From JAIBJN01 sp963839745 (GTDB lineage Bacteria > Actinomycetota > Thermoleophilia > Gaiellales > Gaiellaceae), in the NCBI GenBank assembly GCA_963839745.1, contig CAWIWC010000017.1, positions 62,001 through 126,000 on the forward strand: 64,000 nucleotides of DNA. The letters run 5' to 3'. The notes under the pieces were generated by a model, which was not told where the DNA came from, did no database searches, and worked only from the letters and a program-made list of their open reading frames with translations. The position numbers and the translations under genes are program-made. This document shows, in pieces, positions 44,772 to 53,013 of this stretch; the stretch's first letter is position 1, and each line of letters begins with the position of its first letter.

Positions 44772-45712
44772 AGGCGTTCGTCACCGGCGCGACCGGGTTC
44801 GTGGGCGGCAGGCTCGCCGCGCGGCTCCGCGAGCGCGGCGACGAGGTCGTGGCCCTCGTCCGCGACCCCGGCAAGGCCGGCCGGCTGCGCGAGCTCGGGT
44901 GCGCGATCGTGGAGGGCGACCTCTCCTCGCGGCCGGCGCTCGCAGCGGCGATGGAGGGTTGCGACGCGGTCTTCCACGTCGCTGCGATCTACCGGAACGG
45001 CGTGCCGCGCTCGAAGCGCGACGAGCTGTTCGCAGCCAACGTCACCGGAACCGAGAACGCCCTCGACGCCGCAGTCGACGCCGGGGTCGGGCGCATCGTC
45101 TACGTCTCCTCGAACGTCGCGTTCGGCGACACCCGCGGCGAGGTCGTCGACGAGACCTACGAGCCGCCCGCGGGGCAATACGTCTCGCTCTACCACGAGA
45201 CCAAGGCCCTGGCTCACCGCGCAGCCAGGGACCGGATCGCGCAGGGCGCGCCGATCGTCATCGTCCAGCCGGGAGGCATCTACGGGCCCGGCGACCACAC
45301 GGAGATCGGCGGGATGCTGGAACGGGGCGTGCGGGGCAAGGTCGTCGTCCTTCCGTTCGGCGGCGTCGGCCTCAACTGGGTGTTCGTCGACGACGTGGTG
45401 GAGGGGATCCTGCTCGCGCACGACCGCGGGCGGGTCGGGGAGTCCTACGTCCTCGGGGGCGAGATCGGGACGCTGCGACACGCGGTCGAGAAGTCCTTCG
45501 CGGCCGGAGACCACCGCGCGCGCATCGTGCCGGTGCCGACCTGGGTCGTGCGCCTCGCGACGCCCCTCGGCCCGCTCCTCGGGCTCAGCATTCCCGACCT
45601 GGTCTCGGCCTCGGACGGCGTCACCTACTGGGGCCGCGACGACAAAGCCCGCCGCGAGCTCGGCTACGCGCCGAGGGACCTCGTCACCGGGCTGCGGGAG
45701 GCGTTCGGCTGA
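44768..45712 (+). CDS. NAD-dependent epimerase/dehydratase (extended SDR)
   Basis: 314 residues: FVTGATGFVGGRLAARL, DLSSRPALAAAMEGCDAVFH, ANVTGTENALDAAVDAG, VYVSSNVAFGD, YHETKALAHRAA (YxxxK active site with a histidine change, YHETK) and IVQPGGIYGPGDHTEIG. It resembles the hopanoid-associated sugar epimerase HpnA and dihydroflavonol reductase-like enzymes. Hopanoid genes lie 44 kb away, so HpnA is only a suggestion. It overlaps both neighbours. Confidence 0.86.
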   Translation: MKAFVTGATGFVGGRLAARLRERGDEVVALVRDPGKAGRLRELGCAIVEGDLSSRPALAAAMEGCDAVFHVAAIYRNGVPRSKRDELFAANVTGTENALDAAVDAGVGRIVYVSSNVAFGDTRGEVVDETYEPPAGQYVSLYHETKALAHRAARDRIAQGAPIVIVQPGGIYGPGDHTEIGGMLERGVRGKVVVLPFGGVGLNWVFVDDVVEGILLAHDRGRVGESYVLGGEIGTLRHAVEKSFAAGDHRARIVPVPTWVVRLATPLGPLLGLSIPDLVSASDGVTYWGRDDKARRELGYAPRDLVTGLREAFG

Positions 45713-46473
45713 TGCCCGACCGGGTCCGCTGGCTCGGGCACTCGACGGTGCTGATCGAGCTGGACGGCGTGCTCGCGCTCACCGACCCGCTCCTGCGGAA
45801 GCAGGTGCTGCACCTTCGGCGGTCCGCGCCGCTCGACGCCGAGGAGGCCGCCGAGGTGGACGTCGTCCTGCTCTCGCACCTCCACTACGACCACCTCGAT
45901 CTGCCGTCGCTCCGGCAGCTCGATCGCACCATCCCGGTCGTCGCGCCCCGGGGCGCGGGGTCGCTCGTCTCCCGCCAGGGCTTCCGGTCGGTCGTCGAGC
46001 TCTCGGCCGGCGAGGAGACTGCGGTCGGGGACGTCACCGTTCGCGCCGTCCCGGCCGAGCACGCTTCGAGCCGGATCGTGGGGAAGAAGGCCGAGGCGCT
46101 CGGCTACGTCGTCGCGGGCTCCCGCGACGTCTATTTCGCCGGGGACACCGACCTCTTCCCGGGCATGGCCGAGCTCGCCGACGGCCTCGACGTCGCGCTC
46201 CTCCCGATCTGGGGCTGGGGGCCGTCGATCGGCCCAGGCCACCTCGACCCGCGCCGCGCCGCGGAGGCGCTCGCCATCCTTCGCCCGCGCGCCGCGGTCC
46301 CGATCCACTGGGGGACGTACTACCCGCTGACGTCGAAGCGCCGCACGCCGCCGGCGTTCCTCAGCGCCCCGGCCGAGGAGTTCGAGCGGGCGGCGGCGGA
46401 GCTCGCGCCGTCCGTCGAGGTGCACGTGCTCCCCGTGGGAGGCACGCTCCCTCTCACGGATACCGGTGCCTGA
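45712..46473 (+). CDS. Metallo-beta-lactamase-fold hydrolase (UlaG/NAPE-PLD-like)
   Basis: 253 residues. WLGHSTVLIELDGVLALTDP, then LLSHLHYDHLDLPSLR (HxHxDH), VPAEHAS, YFAGDTDLF, LPIWGWGPSIGPGHLDP and VPIHWGTYYP give a full set of metal ligands. The WGWGP and IHWGTYYP pieces are typical of UlaG/NAPE-PLD-type lactonases or phosphodiesterases. It ends in a 20-base convergent overlap with the flippase-like gene. Confidence 0.87.
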   Translation: MPDRVRWLGHSTVLIELDGVLALTDPLLRKQVLHLRRSAPLDAEEAAEVDVVLLSHLHYDHLDLPSLRQLDRTIPVVAPRGAGSLVSRQGFRSVVELSAGEETAVGDVTVRAVPAEHASSRIVGKKAEALGYVVAGSRDVYFAGDTDLFPGMAELADGLDVALLPIWGWGPSIGPGHLDPRRAAEALAILRPRAAVPIHWGTYYPLTSKRRTPPAFLSAPAEEFERAAAELAPSVEVHVLPVGGTLPLTDTGA

Positions 46474-47470
46474 AGAGCAGGTAGGCGACGCCGCCGGCCG
46501 GGATCGGGAGCCAGAACGTGACGAGCCGGTAGGCCAGGGTCGCCACGACGGCGGCGCCGGCTGAGACGCCGGCGAGGGCGAGGAGGCCCGTCAGGCCCGC
46601 CTCGACGAAGCCCAGGCCGCCCGGGGTCAGCGGGATCATCCCCAGGAAGGCCGCGGCGACGAAGGCGAGGAGCACCAGCGAGGGGTTGGGCTCCGCGCCT
46701 ACAGCCCACAGGCAGGCGACGAGTGCGAGGTATTCGAGGATCCACCTGCCGCCGGCCGCGACGACTGCCCTCTTCCAGCGCGCGCCGAAGGCGACGCGGA
46801 GCGAGTCCCGTTCGTGGAGGAGCCGCTCGGCGAGGCCGTCGACGTGGTGCTTCCGCCGGATCGTCCGGTTGAGGACCCAGGTTGCCGCCCGGCCGACGAC
46901 CCTGAGCGGGCGGTCCCAGACGAACACGAGGATGCCGCCGATCAGCACGAGGACGAAGAGGCCTGCGCCGAGGTACGCGGCCTGCGCGAGGCCCCTGGCC
47001 ACGGGAGTTCCGCCGATGATCGCCGGCAGGCTCAGGAGCGGGAGCGCGAGCACGGTGCCGAAGGTGAGCACGGAGACCGAGGCGAGCGCGGAGGCGATGC
47101 GCCCGCTCGGCAGGCCCGCACGGATGAGCATCTGGTACTGGAGCGTGCCGGACGCGGCCATCCCGCCCGGGATCACGCGGCCGAGCGCGTTGCCGGCGAG
47201 CTGGGAGGTCCCGACCGCGTACCAGCTCTTCGTCTGCAGCGCGATGCGCTGGAGCTCCCAGATGCAGACGAAGCTCGCCGCCTCGACAAGGAGGGCGGCG
47301 GCGAACCAGCCGGGCTCCATCTCGAAGAGCGATCGCCAGGAGGTGAAGACCTCGGTGAGGCTCGGCCAGAGCAGGTAGAGCGACGCGAACGCGACGAGCA
47401 TGAAAAGCGTCCGCCCGGCGATGCGCTTGATCTTCCGCCGTCGCGGGCGCTCGACCTCTGCCGTCTGCAC
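46454..47470 (-). CDS. Flippase-like membrane protein (UPF0104/YbhN)
   Basis: 338 residues, about eight helices; NALGRVIPGGMAASGTLQY, the FVWDRPLRVVGRAATWVLNR cytoplasmic loop, and the C-terminal AAFLGMIPLTPGGLGFVEAG mark the lysylphosphatidylglycerol-synthase transmembrane family. GTG 47470 has TAGGCT 6 bases before it. A second member of this family is at 27367; that one is linked to a glycosyltransferase, this one is not. Confidence 0.88.
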   Translation of the reverse strand: MQTAEVERPRRRKIKRIAGRTLFMLVAFASLYLLWPSLTEVFTSWRSLFEMEPGWFAAALLVEAASFVCIWELQRIALQTKSWYAVGTSQLAGNALGRVIPGGMAASGTLQYQMLIRAGLPSGRIASALASVSVLTFGTVLALPLLSLPAIIGGTPVARGLAQAAYLGAGLFVLVLIGGILVFVWDRPLRVVGRAATWVLNRTIRRKHHVDGLAERLLHERDSLRVAFGARWKRAVVAAGGRWILEYLALVACLWAVGAEPNPSLVLLAFVAAAFLGMIPLTPGGLGFVEAGLTGLLALAGVSAGAAVVATLAYRLVTFWLPIPAGGVAYLLFRHRYP

Positions 47471-47476
47471 GGCGCC

Positions 47477-47482
47477 AGCCTA
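47477..47482 (-). promoter_or_regulatory. -10 hexamer of a leaderless promoter
   Basis: TAGGCT, 6 bases (GGCGCC) before GTG 47470. Confidence 0.45.
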
Positions 47483-47623
47483 CGGTGGCGCGGGGACCGA
47501 CGCGGTGCTGTCGCGCCGGCGCTCCTGGAGCACGATCTGCACGCCCGCGGTCACCGGCAGGGCGAGCAGCGTCCCGATGACGCCGAAGACGGCACCGAAG
47601 AAGAGCACGACGACGGGACATTC
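47480..47623 (-). pseudogene. Remnant of an AI-2E-family transporter C-terminus
   Basis: The minus strand reads ECPVVVLFFGAVFGVIGTLL, ALPVTAGVQIVLQERRRDS and a stop at 47480. This is the last helix pair of PerM/AI-2E family proteins (usual form: HPVVVLF...GVIGALLALPVTA). Everything upstream of it is replaced by the N-terminus of the plus-strand gene at 47694. It is probably the cut end of a deleted gene. Confidence 0.65.
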
Positions 47624-47680
47624 GGCCCTGGCGCAGCGTCTCCTGCGCCCTGGCGGCTGGTTGAACGCCGTTGACACGCG

Positions 47681-47686
47681 TATGCT
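47681..47686 (+). promoter_or_regulatory. -10 hexamer before the 384-residue membrane protein
   Basis: TATGCT, 7 bases before ATG 47694, no ribosome-binding site. Confidence 0.45.
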
Positions 47687-47693
47687 GGCGCCG

Positions 47694-48848
47694 ATGAGCG
47701 CGCGGACGCGAACCATCCTCGTCTGGGTACTCCTCGTGCTCGGGACGGTCGTTGTCCTCGTCGGGTCCCTGACTCTGTGGGTGAAGCGGCAGGCGCTCGA
47801 CACCGACTCGTGGGTCAATACGAGCTCAGAGCTTCTCCAGGACGACCAGGTCCGCAGCGCAATCTCGATCTACATCGTCGACGAGCTCTACTCGAACCTC
47901 GATCCGCAGGCCACGCTCGAGGACGAGCTGCCCCCGAACCTCCAGGGGCTCGCAGGCCCGCTCGCCGGCGCGCTCCGCCAGCCTGCGGTCGAGGCCGTCG
48001 ACCGGTTCCTCCAGCGGCCCCGGGTCCAGGATCTGTGGGCCCGCGCGAACCGCGCGGCGCACGAGGCGCTGCTCCGAATCCTCGAGGACGACACGCGTGA
48101 AGGAATCTCCACCGCCGGCGGTGCGGTGACGCTCGACCTCCGAACGCTGCTTGTTCGCATCGGCGAGGAGCTCGGATTCGGGGAGCAGCTCGAGTCCCGG
48201 CTCCCGGAAACGGCGGGTCAGATAACGGTCCTCGAGTCGGACCAGCTCGAGGCGGCCCAGACGGGCGTCAAGCTGATCAAGGTGCTGAGCTGGGTGATCA
48301 TCTTCGTTGCCCTCGCTCTCTTCGCCGGCGCGGTTTATCTCGCCCGTAAGCGGCGCGAGACCCTGCGCAACGTCGGCGCCGCGCTCCTGCTCGTCGGGAT
48401 CCTGCTGCTCGTCATCCGCCGCGCCGTCGGCAACTACATCGTGGACGCGCTCTCCTCCGGGGAGTCCGTGAGGGATGCGATCGGCTCGACGTGGATAATC
48501 GGGACGGACCTGCTCGCCGAGGTCGCCTGGGCGGTGGTCATCTACGGGCTCGTCCTGCTCATCGGGACCGTGCTTGCGGGACCCTGGCGGTACGCCCGCC
48601 GCATCCGGGAGGCGCTCGCGCCGACCTTCCGCGAGCGACCCGAGTTCGGGTGGGCCGCCCTGGCGGTCATCTACCTGCTGCTCATCCTCTGGGGCCCCGT
48701 TCCCGCTCTCCGCAACTGGCTCGGGGTGCTCGTCCTCGGGGCGCTGGTCGCCCTCGGCTTCGAGGCCTTCCGCCGTGTGGTCCTCGCGGAGGCCGGGCCG
48801 GCGGACACGCAGCGGATCGAGCCGCCTCCTCCCGCCCCGGCGACGTAG
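47694..48848 (+). CDS. Integral membrane protein of unknown function
   Basis: 384 residues. One helix near the N-terminus (ILVWVLLVLGTVVVLVGSL), a 170-residue extracytoplasmic part (LDTDSWVNTSSELLQDDQV, ISIYIVDELYSNLDPQA), then four or five helices (VLSWVIIFVALALFAGAVYL, VGAALLLVGILLLVIRRAV, VAWAVVIYGLVLLIGTVL, AALAVIYLLLILWGPVP). The layout is common in actinobacterial proteins without known role. Its promoter region cuts into the AI-2E remnant. Confidence 0.75.
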   Translation: MSARTRTILVWVLLVLGTVVVLVGSLTLWVKRQALDTDSWVNTSSELLQDDQVRSAISIYIVDELYSNLDPQATLEDELPPNLQGLAGPLAGALRQPAVEAVDRFLQRPRVQDLWARANRAAHEALLRILEDDTREGISTAGGAVTLDLRTLLVRIGEELGFGEQLESRLPETAGQITVLESDQLEAAQTGVKLIKVLSWVIIFVALALFAGAVYLARKRRETLRNVGAALLLVGILLLVIRRAVGNYIVDALSSGESVRDAIGSTWIIGTDLLAEVAWAVVIYGLVLLIGTVLAGPWRYARRIREALAPTFRERPEFGWAALAVIYLLLILWGPVPALRNWLGVLVLGALVALGFEAFRRVVLAEAGPADTQRIEPPPPAPAT

Positions 48849-48893
48849 CCGCTGCGGGCGCCGACCGGCGGCCGGCGCCCGTTCCGAGAGCCT

Positions 48894-49475
48894 CTATGCC
48901 GTCGCGGCTCGGGTCGCCTTCTTGAAGGCGCGGAGCCTGAACGCCATCACGATCTCGGTGATCCCGCGCGTGAGCGTGAGCGCAGCGATCCATATGACCA
49001 GCAGGATCGCGCTGCCGCGGAAATAGCCGGCCGCCCAGAACGCGAGCAGGATCTCGACGATTCCGATGATCAGGCCGATCCACCAGAGGCGCACCGTCTC
49101 GTGCGTGACGATCGCGACCGTGATGTCGAAGATGCCCTTGAACAGCAGCACCCACGCGACGAGCGACGCGAGCGCCACGAAGGTCCCGGCGGGCTCGAAG
49201 AAGGCCACGATTCCCGCCGCCACGAAGACGACGCCGAGGATCCCGTGGGCGATCTTCCAGCCGGTTGTCGAAGCCGGGATGGCGAAGAACTCGTTGAGCC
49301 CGATGCCGATGGCCACGAACCCGAACAGGATCGCGATCGCCGTGACGGACTCGAGGTTGAGCCGCAGAATGATGAGCGAGATCCAGAGCCAGATGATCCC
49401 GATGATGAGGAAGAGCCACCAGACGCGCGATGCGCCCTCGGCGAGCTCGGTTTCCTCGAGACGCATTTTTGGCAC
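48894..49475 (-). CDS. HdeD/DUF308-type membrane protein
   Basis: 193 residues with six helices in three pairs (WWLFLIIGIIWLWISLIIL, ILFGFVAIGIGLNEFFAIP, HGILGVVFVAAGIVAFFEPA, LVAWVLLFKGIFDITVAIV, WWIGLIIGIVEILLAFWAAG). HdeD is linked with acid stress in E. coli; here the role is unknown. AAGGAGG 5 bases before GTG 49475 is a strong ribosome-binding site. Confidence 0.85.
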   Translation of the reverse strand: MPKMRLEETELAEGASRVWWLFLIIGIIWLWISLIILRLNLESVTAIAILFGFVAIGIGLNEFFAIPASTTGWKIAHGILGVVFVAAGIVAFFEPAGTFVALASLVAWVLLFKGIFDITVAIVTHETVRLWWIGLIIGIVEILLAFWAAGYFRGSAILLVIWIAALTLTRGITEIVMAFRLRAFKKATRAATA

Positions 49476-49568
49476 GACGACCTCCTTGGGGGGTGCAGGC
49501 TGAACCTACGACTTGCCAGCCCGTTTTCCTCTCGTCCCGTGCCGCCGCGACCGTAGGATTCGTCCGCC

Positions 49569-50438
49569 ATCGCTGAGACAGAACCTCCGCTCAAGGAGCG
49601 CTTCGCCGGGGCCGGTCGGCGCGCCGCCGATCTCGGCTTGCAGGCGCGTGAGCGTGTCCCGGGCGCCGACATCTGCTTCGACGCCTTCACGCGCGAGCTG
49701 CGGTACGGCGGCGGACTGCTGGCCGGAGGCCTCGCGTACCGCCTCTTCCTCTGGCTCGTCCCGCTGGGGCTGGTCGGCGCCGTGATCCTGGGCTTCTGGC
49801 TCGATTACGACGAGAGCGGCGTCGAGGACGCGGCCGGGGAGTTCGGGATCGGCGCGGCGGCGATCGCCAGCGCCGAGGACGCCGTCGAGACGAGCTCGAC
49901 GAACAGCATCGTGCTGCTCATCGTCGGCCTCTGCCTCCTCGGCTGGTGCTCGATCTGGTTCGTGAAGGCCCTCCAGATCGCCTACGCGCTCGCGTGGGGC
50001 GTCGAGCGGCCGCGTATGCGGAAGCCGTTTCACGCGATGGCCGTCTTCAACGGGCTCTTCCTCGCCGCGGCGGCCGGAGCCGTGGCGCTCACCTGGCTGC
50101 GCGAGGCCCTGGGGCTGGGCGGCCTGGTCGGGATCCTCGCCACGCTGGCGCTCTCGACCGGCCTCGCCCTGATCGTCATGCACCTCCTGCCGAACCGCGC
50201 GGAGCGGTGGCAGGACCTGTTGCCGGGCGCAGTTCTCCTCGCCGTCGGCCTCCAGTGCGTCCACGTGGCCGTGGTCTTCTACTTCGCGCCCAAGCTCGAG
50301 CGCTCGTCCGAGTTCTACGGCGTGCTCGGAGTCTCGGCGGTCCTGCTCGTCTGGCTCTACGTCGTCGCGCGTCTCGCCACCGCCGCCGCCTTCCTGAACG
50401 CGACGATGTGGGAGCGGCGTTACGCGAGGAGCGAGTAG
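49569..50438 (+). CDS. YihY/BrkB-family membrane protein, start codon unclear
   Basis: Membrane protein of the YihY family (once called RNase BN). FDAFTRELRYGGGLLAGGLA, YRLFLWLVPLGLVGAVIL, SIWFVKALQIAYALAWGV, LPNRAERWQDLLPGAVLLAV and VLLVWLYVVARLATAAAF follow the pattern. The family N-terminus (ETEPPLKERFAGAGRRAADL) is readable from 49569, where the only nearby start-like codon is ATC; TTG 49638 would drop it. TAGGAT at 49554-49559 lies 9 bases before the ATC. The end overlaps the convergent SDR by 19 bases. Confidence 0.82.
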   Translation: MAETEPPLKERFAGAGRRAADLGLQARERVPGADICFDAFTRELRYGGGLLAGGLAYRLFLWLVPLGLVGAVILGFWLDYDESGVEDAAGEFGIGAAAIASAEDAVETSSTNSIVLLIVGLCLLGWCSIWFVKALQIAYALAWGVERPRMRKPFHAMAVFNGLFLAAAAGAVALTWLREALGLGGLVGILATLALSTGLALIVMHLLPNRAERWQDLLPGAVLLAVGLQCVHVAVVFYFAPKLERSSEFYGVLGVSAVLLVWLYVVARLATAAAFLNATMWERRYARSE

Positions 50439-51163
50439 CCGCCGTCGACGATGACCGTCTGGCCGCGGATCATCCCCGCTGCAGGCGAGGCGAGGAAGCA
50501 GACGACCTCCGCGACGTCCCTGGGCTCGACCAGGCGTCCGGCCGGGGTCCGGCTCGCGTACCACTCGAGCATCTCCTCACGGTCCGGGAAGTAGGCGAGC
50601 GCGCCGGTCTCGACGAGCCCAGCCGAGACCGCATTGACACGGATGTCCCGCGGCGCGAGCTCGACGGCGAGGTAGCGCACGAGCGTCTCGAGCGCCGCCT
50701 TCGAGACGCCCACGAGCACGTAATTGGCCATCACCCGCTGCGAGCCGAGGCTCGACATCGCCACGACGGAGCTTCCGGGCTGCATCTGCGGCGCCGCGTG
50801 GCGGACGAGCGTGTGCAGCGCCCGCGCATTCGCGTTCATCGTCCAGTCCCAGTGCTTCTCCTCCAGCTCCATGGCGGGCCGGATCACGCCGGTGGCGGCG
50901 TTGGAGACGAGGACGTCGAGCGGCCCGGCCTCCTCGACGAGGGCCGCCGCCTTCTCGGGGTCGCCGACGTTGCCGCGGAGCAGGAGCGCCTCCGCGCCGC
51001 GGCTGCGGATCTCCTCCGCCGTCTCCTGAGCCGCCGAGTCGGCGCGCAGGTAGCTGATTGCCACCTTGGCCGCGCCGAGGTCGGCGAGGCGCAGCGCGAT
51101 CTCCCGACCGATCCCGCGCGAGCCGCCCGTGACGAGGGCGGACTTGCCCTCGAAGACCGCCAC
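50420..51163 (-). CDS. SDR oxidoreductase, FabL-like
   Basis: 247 residues: ALVTGGSRGIGREIALRLAD, NVGDPEKAAALVEEAG, LVSNAATGVIRPAMEL, MSSLGSQRVMANYVLVGVSK (YVLVGVSK active site) and NAVSAGLVETGAL. The SNAATG motif and the YxxxxxSK spacing resemble enoyl-ACP reductase FabL/carbonyl reductases. GTG 51163 gives the domain directly. Substrate open. Confidence 0.85.
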   Translation of the reverse strand: MAVFEGKSALVTGGSRGIGREIALRLADLGAAKVAISYLRADSAAQETAEEIRSRGAEALLLRGNVGDPEKAAALVEEAGPLDVLVSNAATGVIRPAMELEEKHWDWTMNANARALHTLVRHAAPQMQPGSSVVAMSSLGSQRVMANYVLVGVSKAALETLVRYLAVELAPRDIRVNAVSAGLVETGALAYFPDREEMLEWYASRTPAGRLVEPRDVAEVVCFLASPAAGMIRGQTVIVDGGYSLLA

Positions 51164-51237
51164 TAGTGCCTCTCCGGGCAATGCATGCCTGACTCTGCCC
51201 CGCGATCGCACGGCGCCGGAGCCCACCCTCGCCCTTG

Positions 51238-51256
51238 CCAAGGCTGCCAGCCTTGG
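51238..51256. terminator. Perfect 8-bp hairpin
   Basis: CCAAGGCT-GCC-AGCCTTGG, in the 138-base gap between two minus-strand genes. It could end the upstream small gene. No T-run. Confidence 0.5.
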
Positions 51257-51301
51257 CCGCGCGCGACTGCGAGCTCCGGCTTGGCGCTCGCGACGCAGAG
51301 G

Positions 51302-51649
51302 CTAGGAGGCATCACCCGAAGAGGCACTGTGCTCCGGCTCGGAGGCGCGCGCGTGGCTGGGCAGCTCCTCCCAGCCGAGGCGGGTCGGCGGCTCCTGCGG
51401 CCCCTCCTCCGCCTTCGACGTCGCGTATGCGAGTCGCTCCAGCAGCGCGATCTTCTCGTTCGCGTACTGCCGGACCGGGTGGTCTTCGGGGAGGTCGCGA
51501 ACCAGTGCGCGGACCCGTGCCCTGAGCTGCATCGCGAAGTGCGGCGTCGCCGGGCCGACCAGCTCGTCGACGTCGTCCTTGGTGGGCTCGACGCGCATCT
51601 CGACGGGCTCCTCGGCCGGTGTCGGCGTGTGCTCTGCGGCCTCGCTCAT
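51302..51649 (-). CDS. Small acidic protein of unknown function
   Basis: 115 residues. An acidic N-terminus (EAAEHTPTPAEEPVEMRVEP), then a helical core (PHFAMQLRARVRALVRDLPE, VRQYANEKIALLERLAYATS) and a polar tail. No family recognised. ATG 51649. Confidence 0.65.
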   Translation of the reverse strand: MSEAAEHTPTPAEEPVEMRVEPTKDDVDELVGPATPHFAMQLRARVRALVRDLPEDHPVRQYANEKIALLERLAYATSKAEEGPQEPPTRLGWEELPSHARASEPEHSASSGDAS

Positions 51650-51752
51650 GGCCGCCGACTCTACCGCGTGAAGCGGCTTCCCGGCCCGACCGCGGCGGTC
51701 AATAGGCTTCGGCGGCCAGCTGCGCGGCCCTGTAATCGAAGAGGAGGCTTTC

Positions 51753-52010
51753 ATGTCCTTGGTCTCGACCTTTGTCGACGCGTTCAAGAAGGCGGCGGGC
51801 AAGCAGCCCACGAAGCCCGATGTAGACATGAAGTCACTCGGTCCCCTTGGCTCAGTGCCAGAAGGGTCCACCGGGTCGTTCGACCCGCTCAGGCCGACAC
51901 CGGAGTCCGATTCGGGGCAGGGAATCGACCGTGGCGACGTGTCTGTGACTGGGGAACCGGAGGTCGCATCGGGCGATCCGGAGGAGGGTGGAGAGGTGAA
52001 CCGGCCCTAG
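51753..52010 (+). CDS. Small protein of unknown function
   Basis: 85 residues; GAGGAGG 5-11 bases before ATG 51753 sets the start. A short helix (SLVSTFVDAFKKAAGKQPTK) is followed by a proline/glycine/acid-rich disordered tail. Codon use is less GC-rich than in the neighbours. Unknown role. Confidence 0.6.
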   Translation: MSLVSTFVDAFKKAAGKQPTKPDVDMKSLGPLGSVPEGSTGSFDPLRPTPESDSGQGIDRGDVSVTGEPEVASGDPEEGGEVNRP

Positions 52011-52057
52011 ACGGCCGAGGGCCGGGCCCCTTCCGGGGAGCCGCAACTTCATACCCC

Positions 52058-52097
52058 TTGCCAGAATTGGCAACATGGTGGGCCGTTCCCGTAGGCT
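52058..52097 (+). promoter_or_regulatory. Promoter with palindrome before the EamA transporter
   Basis: TTGCCA-GAAT-TGGCAA (52058-52073) is a perfect 6-bp inverted repeat. Its right arm contains TTGGCA (52067-52072), a -35 candidate with TAGGCT (52092-52097) as -10, spacer 19. A regulator bound to the palindrome would cover the -35. Confidence 0.45.
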
Positions 52098-52106
52098 GCG
52101 CAACCC

Positions 52107-53003
52107 TTGCGCCATCGCCTTCCGCCCGACGTCCTCCTGCTCGTCACCGTGGTCCTGTGGAGTTTCAACTTCACGGTCGTCAAGTACGCGCTGACGCACG
52201 GATGGGAGCCGCTCGCGTACTCCTCGGTTCGCTTCGCGATCGCGGCGGTGATCTTCTCGGCGTTCACCTACGCGCGCGAGGGCTCACTGCGCGTGGAGCG
52301 AGCCGACTACCGGATCGTGGTCGTGGCCGCCGCGCTGGGGATCTGGATCAACCAGCTCTCGTTCGCGTACTCCGTGCGGCTGACGACGGCCGCGACCGTG
52401 GCGCTCATGTTCGGGACGTTCCCGATCTTCGTCGCCCTCATCGCGCAGGCGTTCGGGCTCGAGCGGCTGCACACGCGGCACTGGATCGCGACCGTCACGT
52501 CGTTCTCGGGCGTCGCGCTCGTGGCCGCGGGCGCGTCGAGCGGGATCTCGGGCGACCTCGGCGGCGTCCTCCTCGGTCTCGTCGCCTCGGTCACCTGGGC
52601 GGCGTACTCGGTTGCGATGGGCCCGCTCATGCGGCGCTACTCGCCGTACCGGATCAGCGCCGTCATGATCCTCATCGGCTCCGTCCCGCTCGTCCTCTCG
52701 TCGATCACCCAGCTCGCCGAGCAGGACTGGGCGGCGCTCAGCGGGTTGGCGTGGGCGGCGTTCCTCTACAGCCTGTTCTTCTCGCTCGTCTTCACGAACA
52801 TCATGTGGTTCACGGCGATCGACCGGGTCGGTGCCTCGCGGGCGTCCCTCTACGTGAACCTGCAGCCGTTCCTGGGCGCGTTCTTCGCGCTCGTCGTACT
52901 CTCGGAGGAGATGAGCGGGCTCCAGTTCGCCGGCGGCTTCGTGATCGCCGCCGGGATCCTCCTGGCGAGGCAGGCCCGGACACCCGCGCCCTCGCCCGAC
53001 TAG
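52107..53003 (+). CDS. EamA/DMT-family transporter
   Basis: 298 residues with ten helices in two EamA repeats: VLWSFNFTVVKYALTHGWEP, VALMFGTFPIFVALIAQAFG in the first, GLVASVTWAAYSVAMGPLM, NLQPFLGAFFALVVLSEEMS in the second. It exports or imports small metabolites; solute unknown. TTG 52107 is the start. Its stop codon is part of the hpd -10 hexamer. Confidence 0.9.
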   Translation: MRHRLPPDVLLLVTVVLWSFNFTVVKYALTHGWEPLAYSSVRFAIAAVIFSAFTYAREGSLRVERADYRIVVVAAALGIWINQLSFAYSVRLTTAATVALMFGTFPIFVALIAQAFGLERLHTRHWIATVTSFSGVALVAAGASSGISGDLGGVLLGLVASVTWAAYSVAMGPLMRRYSPYRISAVMILIGSVPLVLSSITQLAEQDWAALSGLAWAAFLYSLFFSLVFTNIMWFTAIDRVGASRASLYVNLQPFLGAFFALVVLSEEMSGLQFAGGFVIAAGILLARQARTPAPSPD

Positions 53004-53006
53004 CAT
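53001..53006 (+). promoter_or_regulatory. -10 hexamer of a leaderless hpd promoter
   Basis: TAGCAT, 7 bases before GTG 53014; overlaps the transporter stop. It favours GTG 53014 over ATG 53005, which lies inside the hexamer. Confidence 0.45.
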
Positions 53007-53013
53007 GCATGGC

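Noticed and set aside
47671..47686. TTGACA at 47671 as the -35 of the gene at 47694
   Set aside because: It stands only 4 bases from TATGCT; the spacer is far too short.
53005..53013. ATG 53005 as the hpd start
   Set aside because: It lies within the TAGCAT hexamer and would not be transcribed if that is the -10; GTG 53014 fits.
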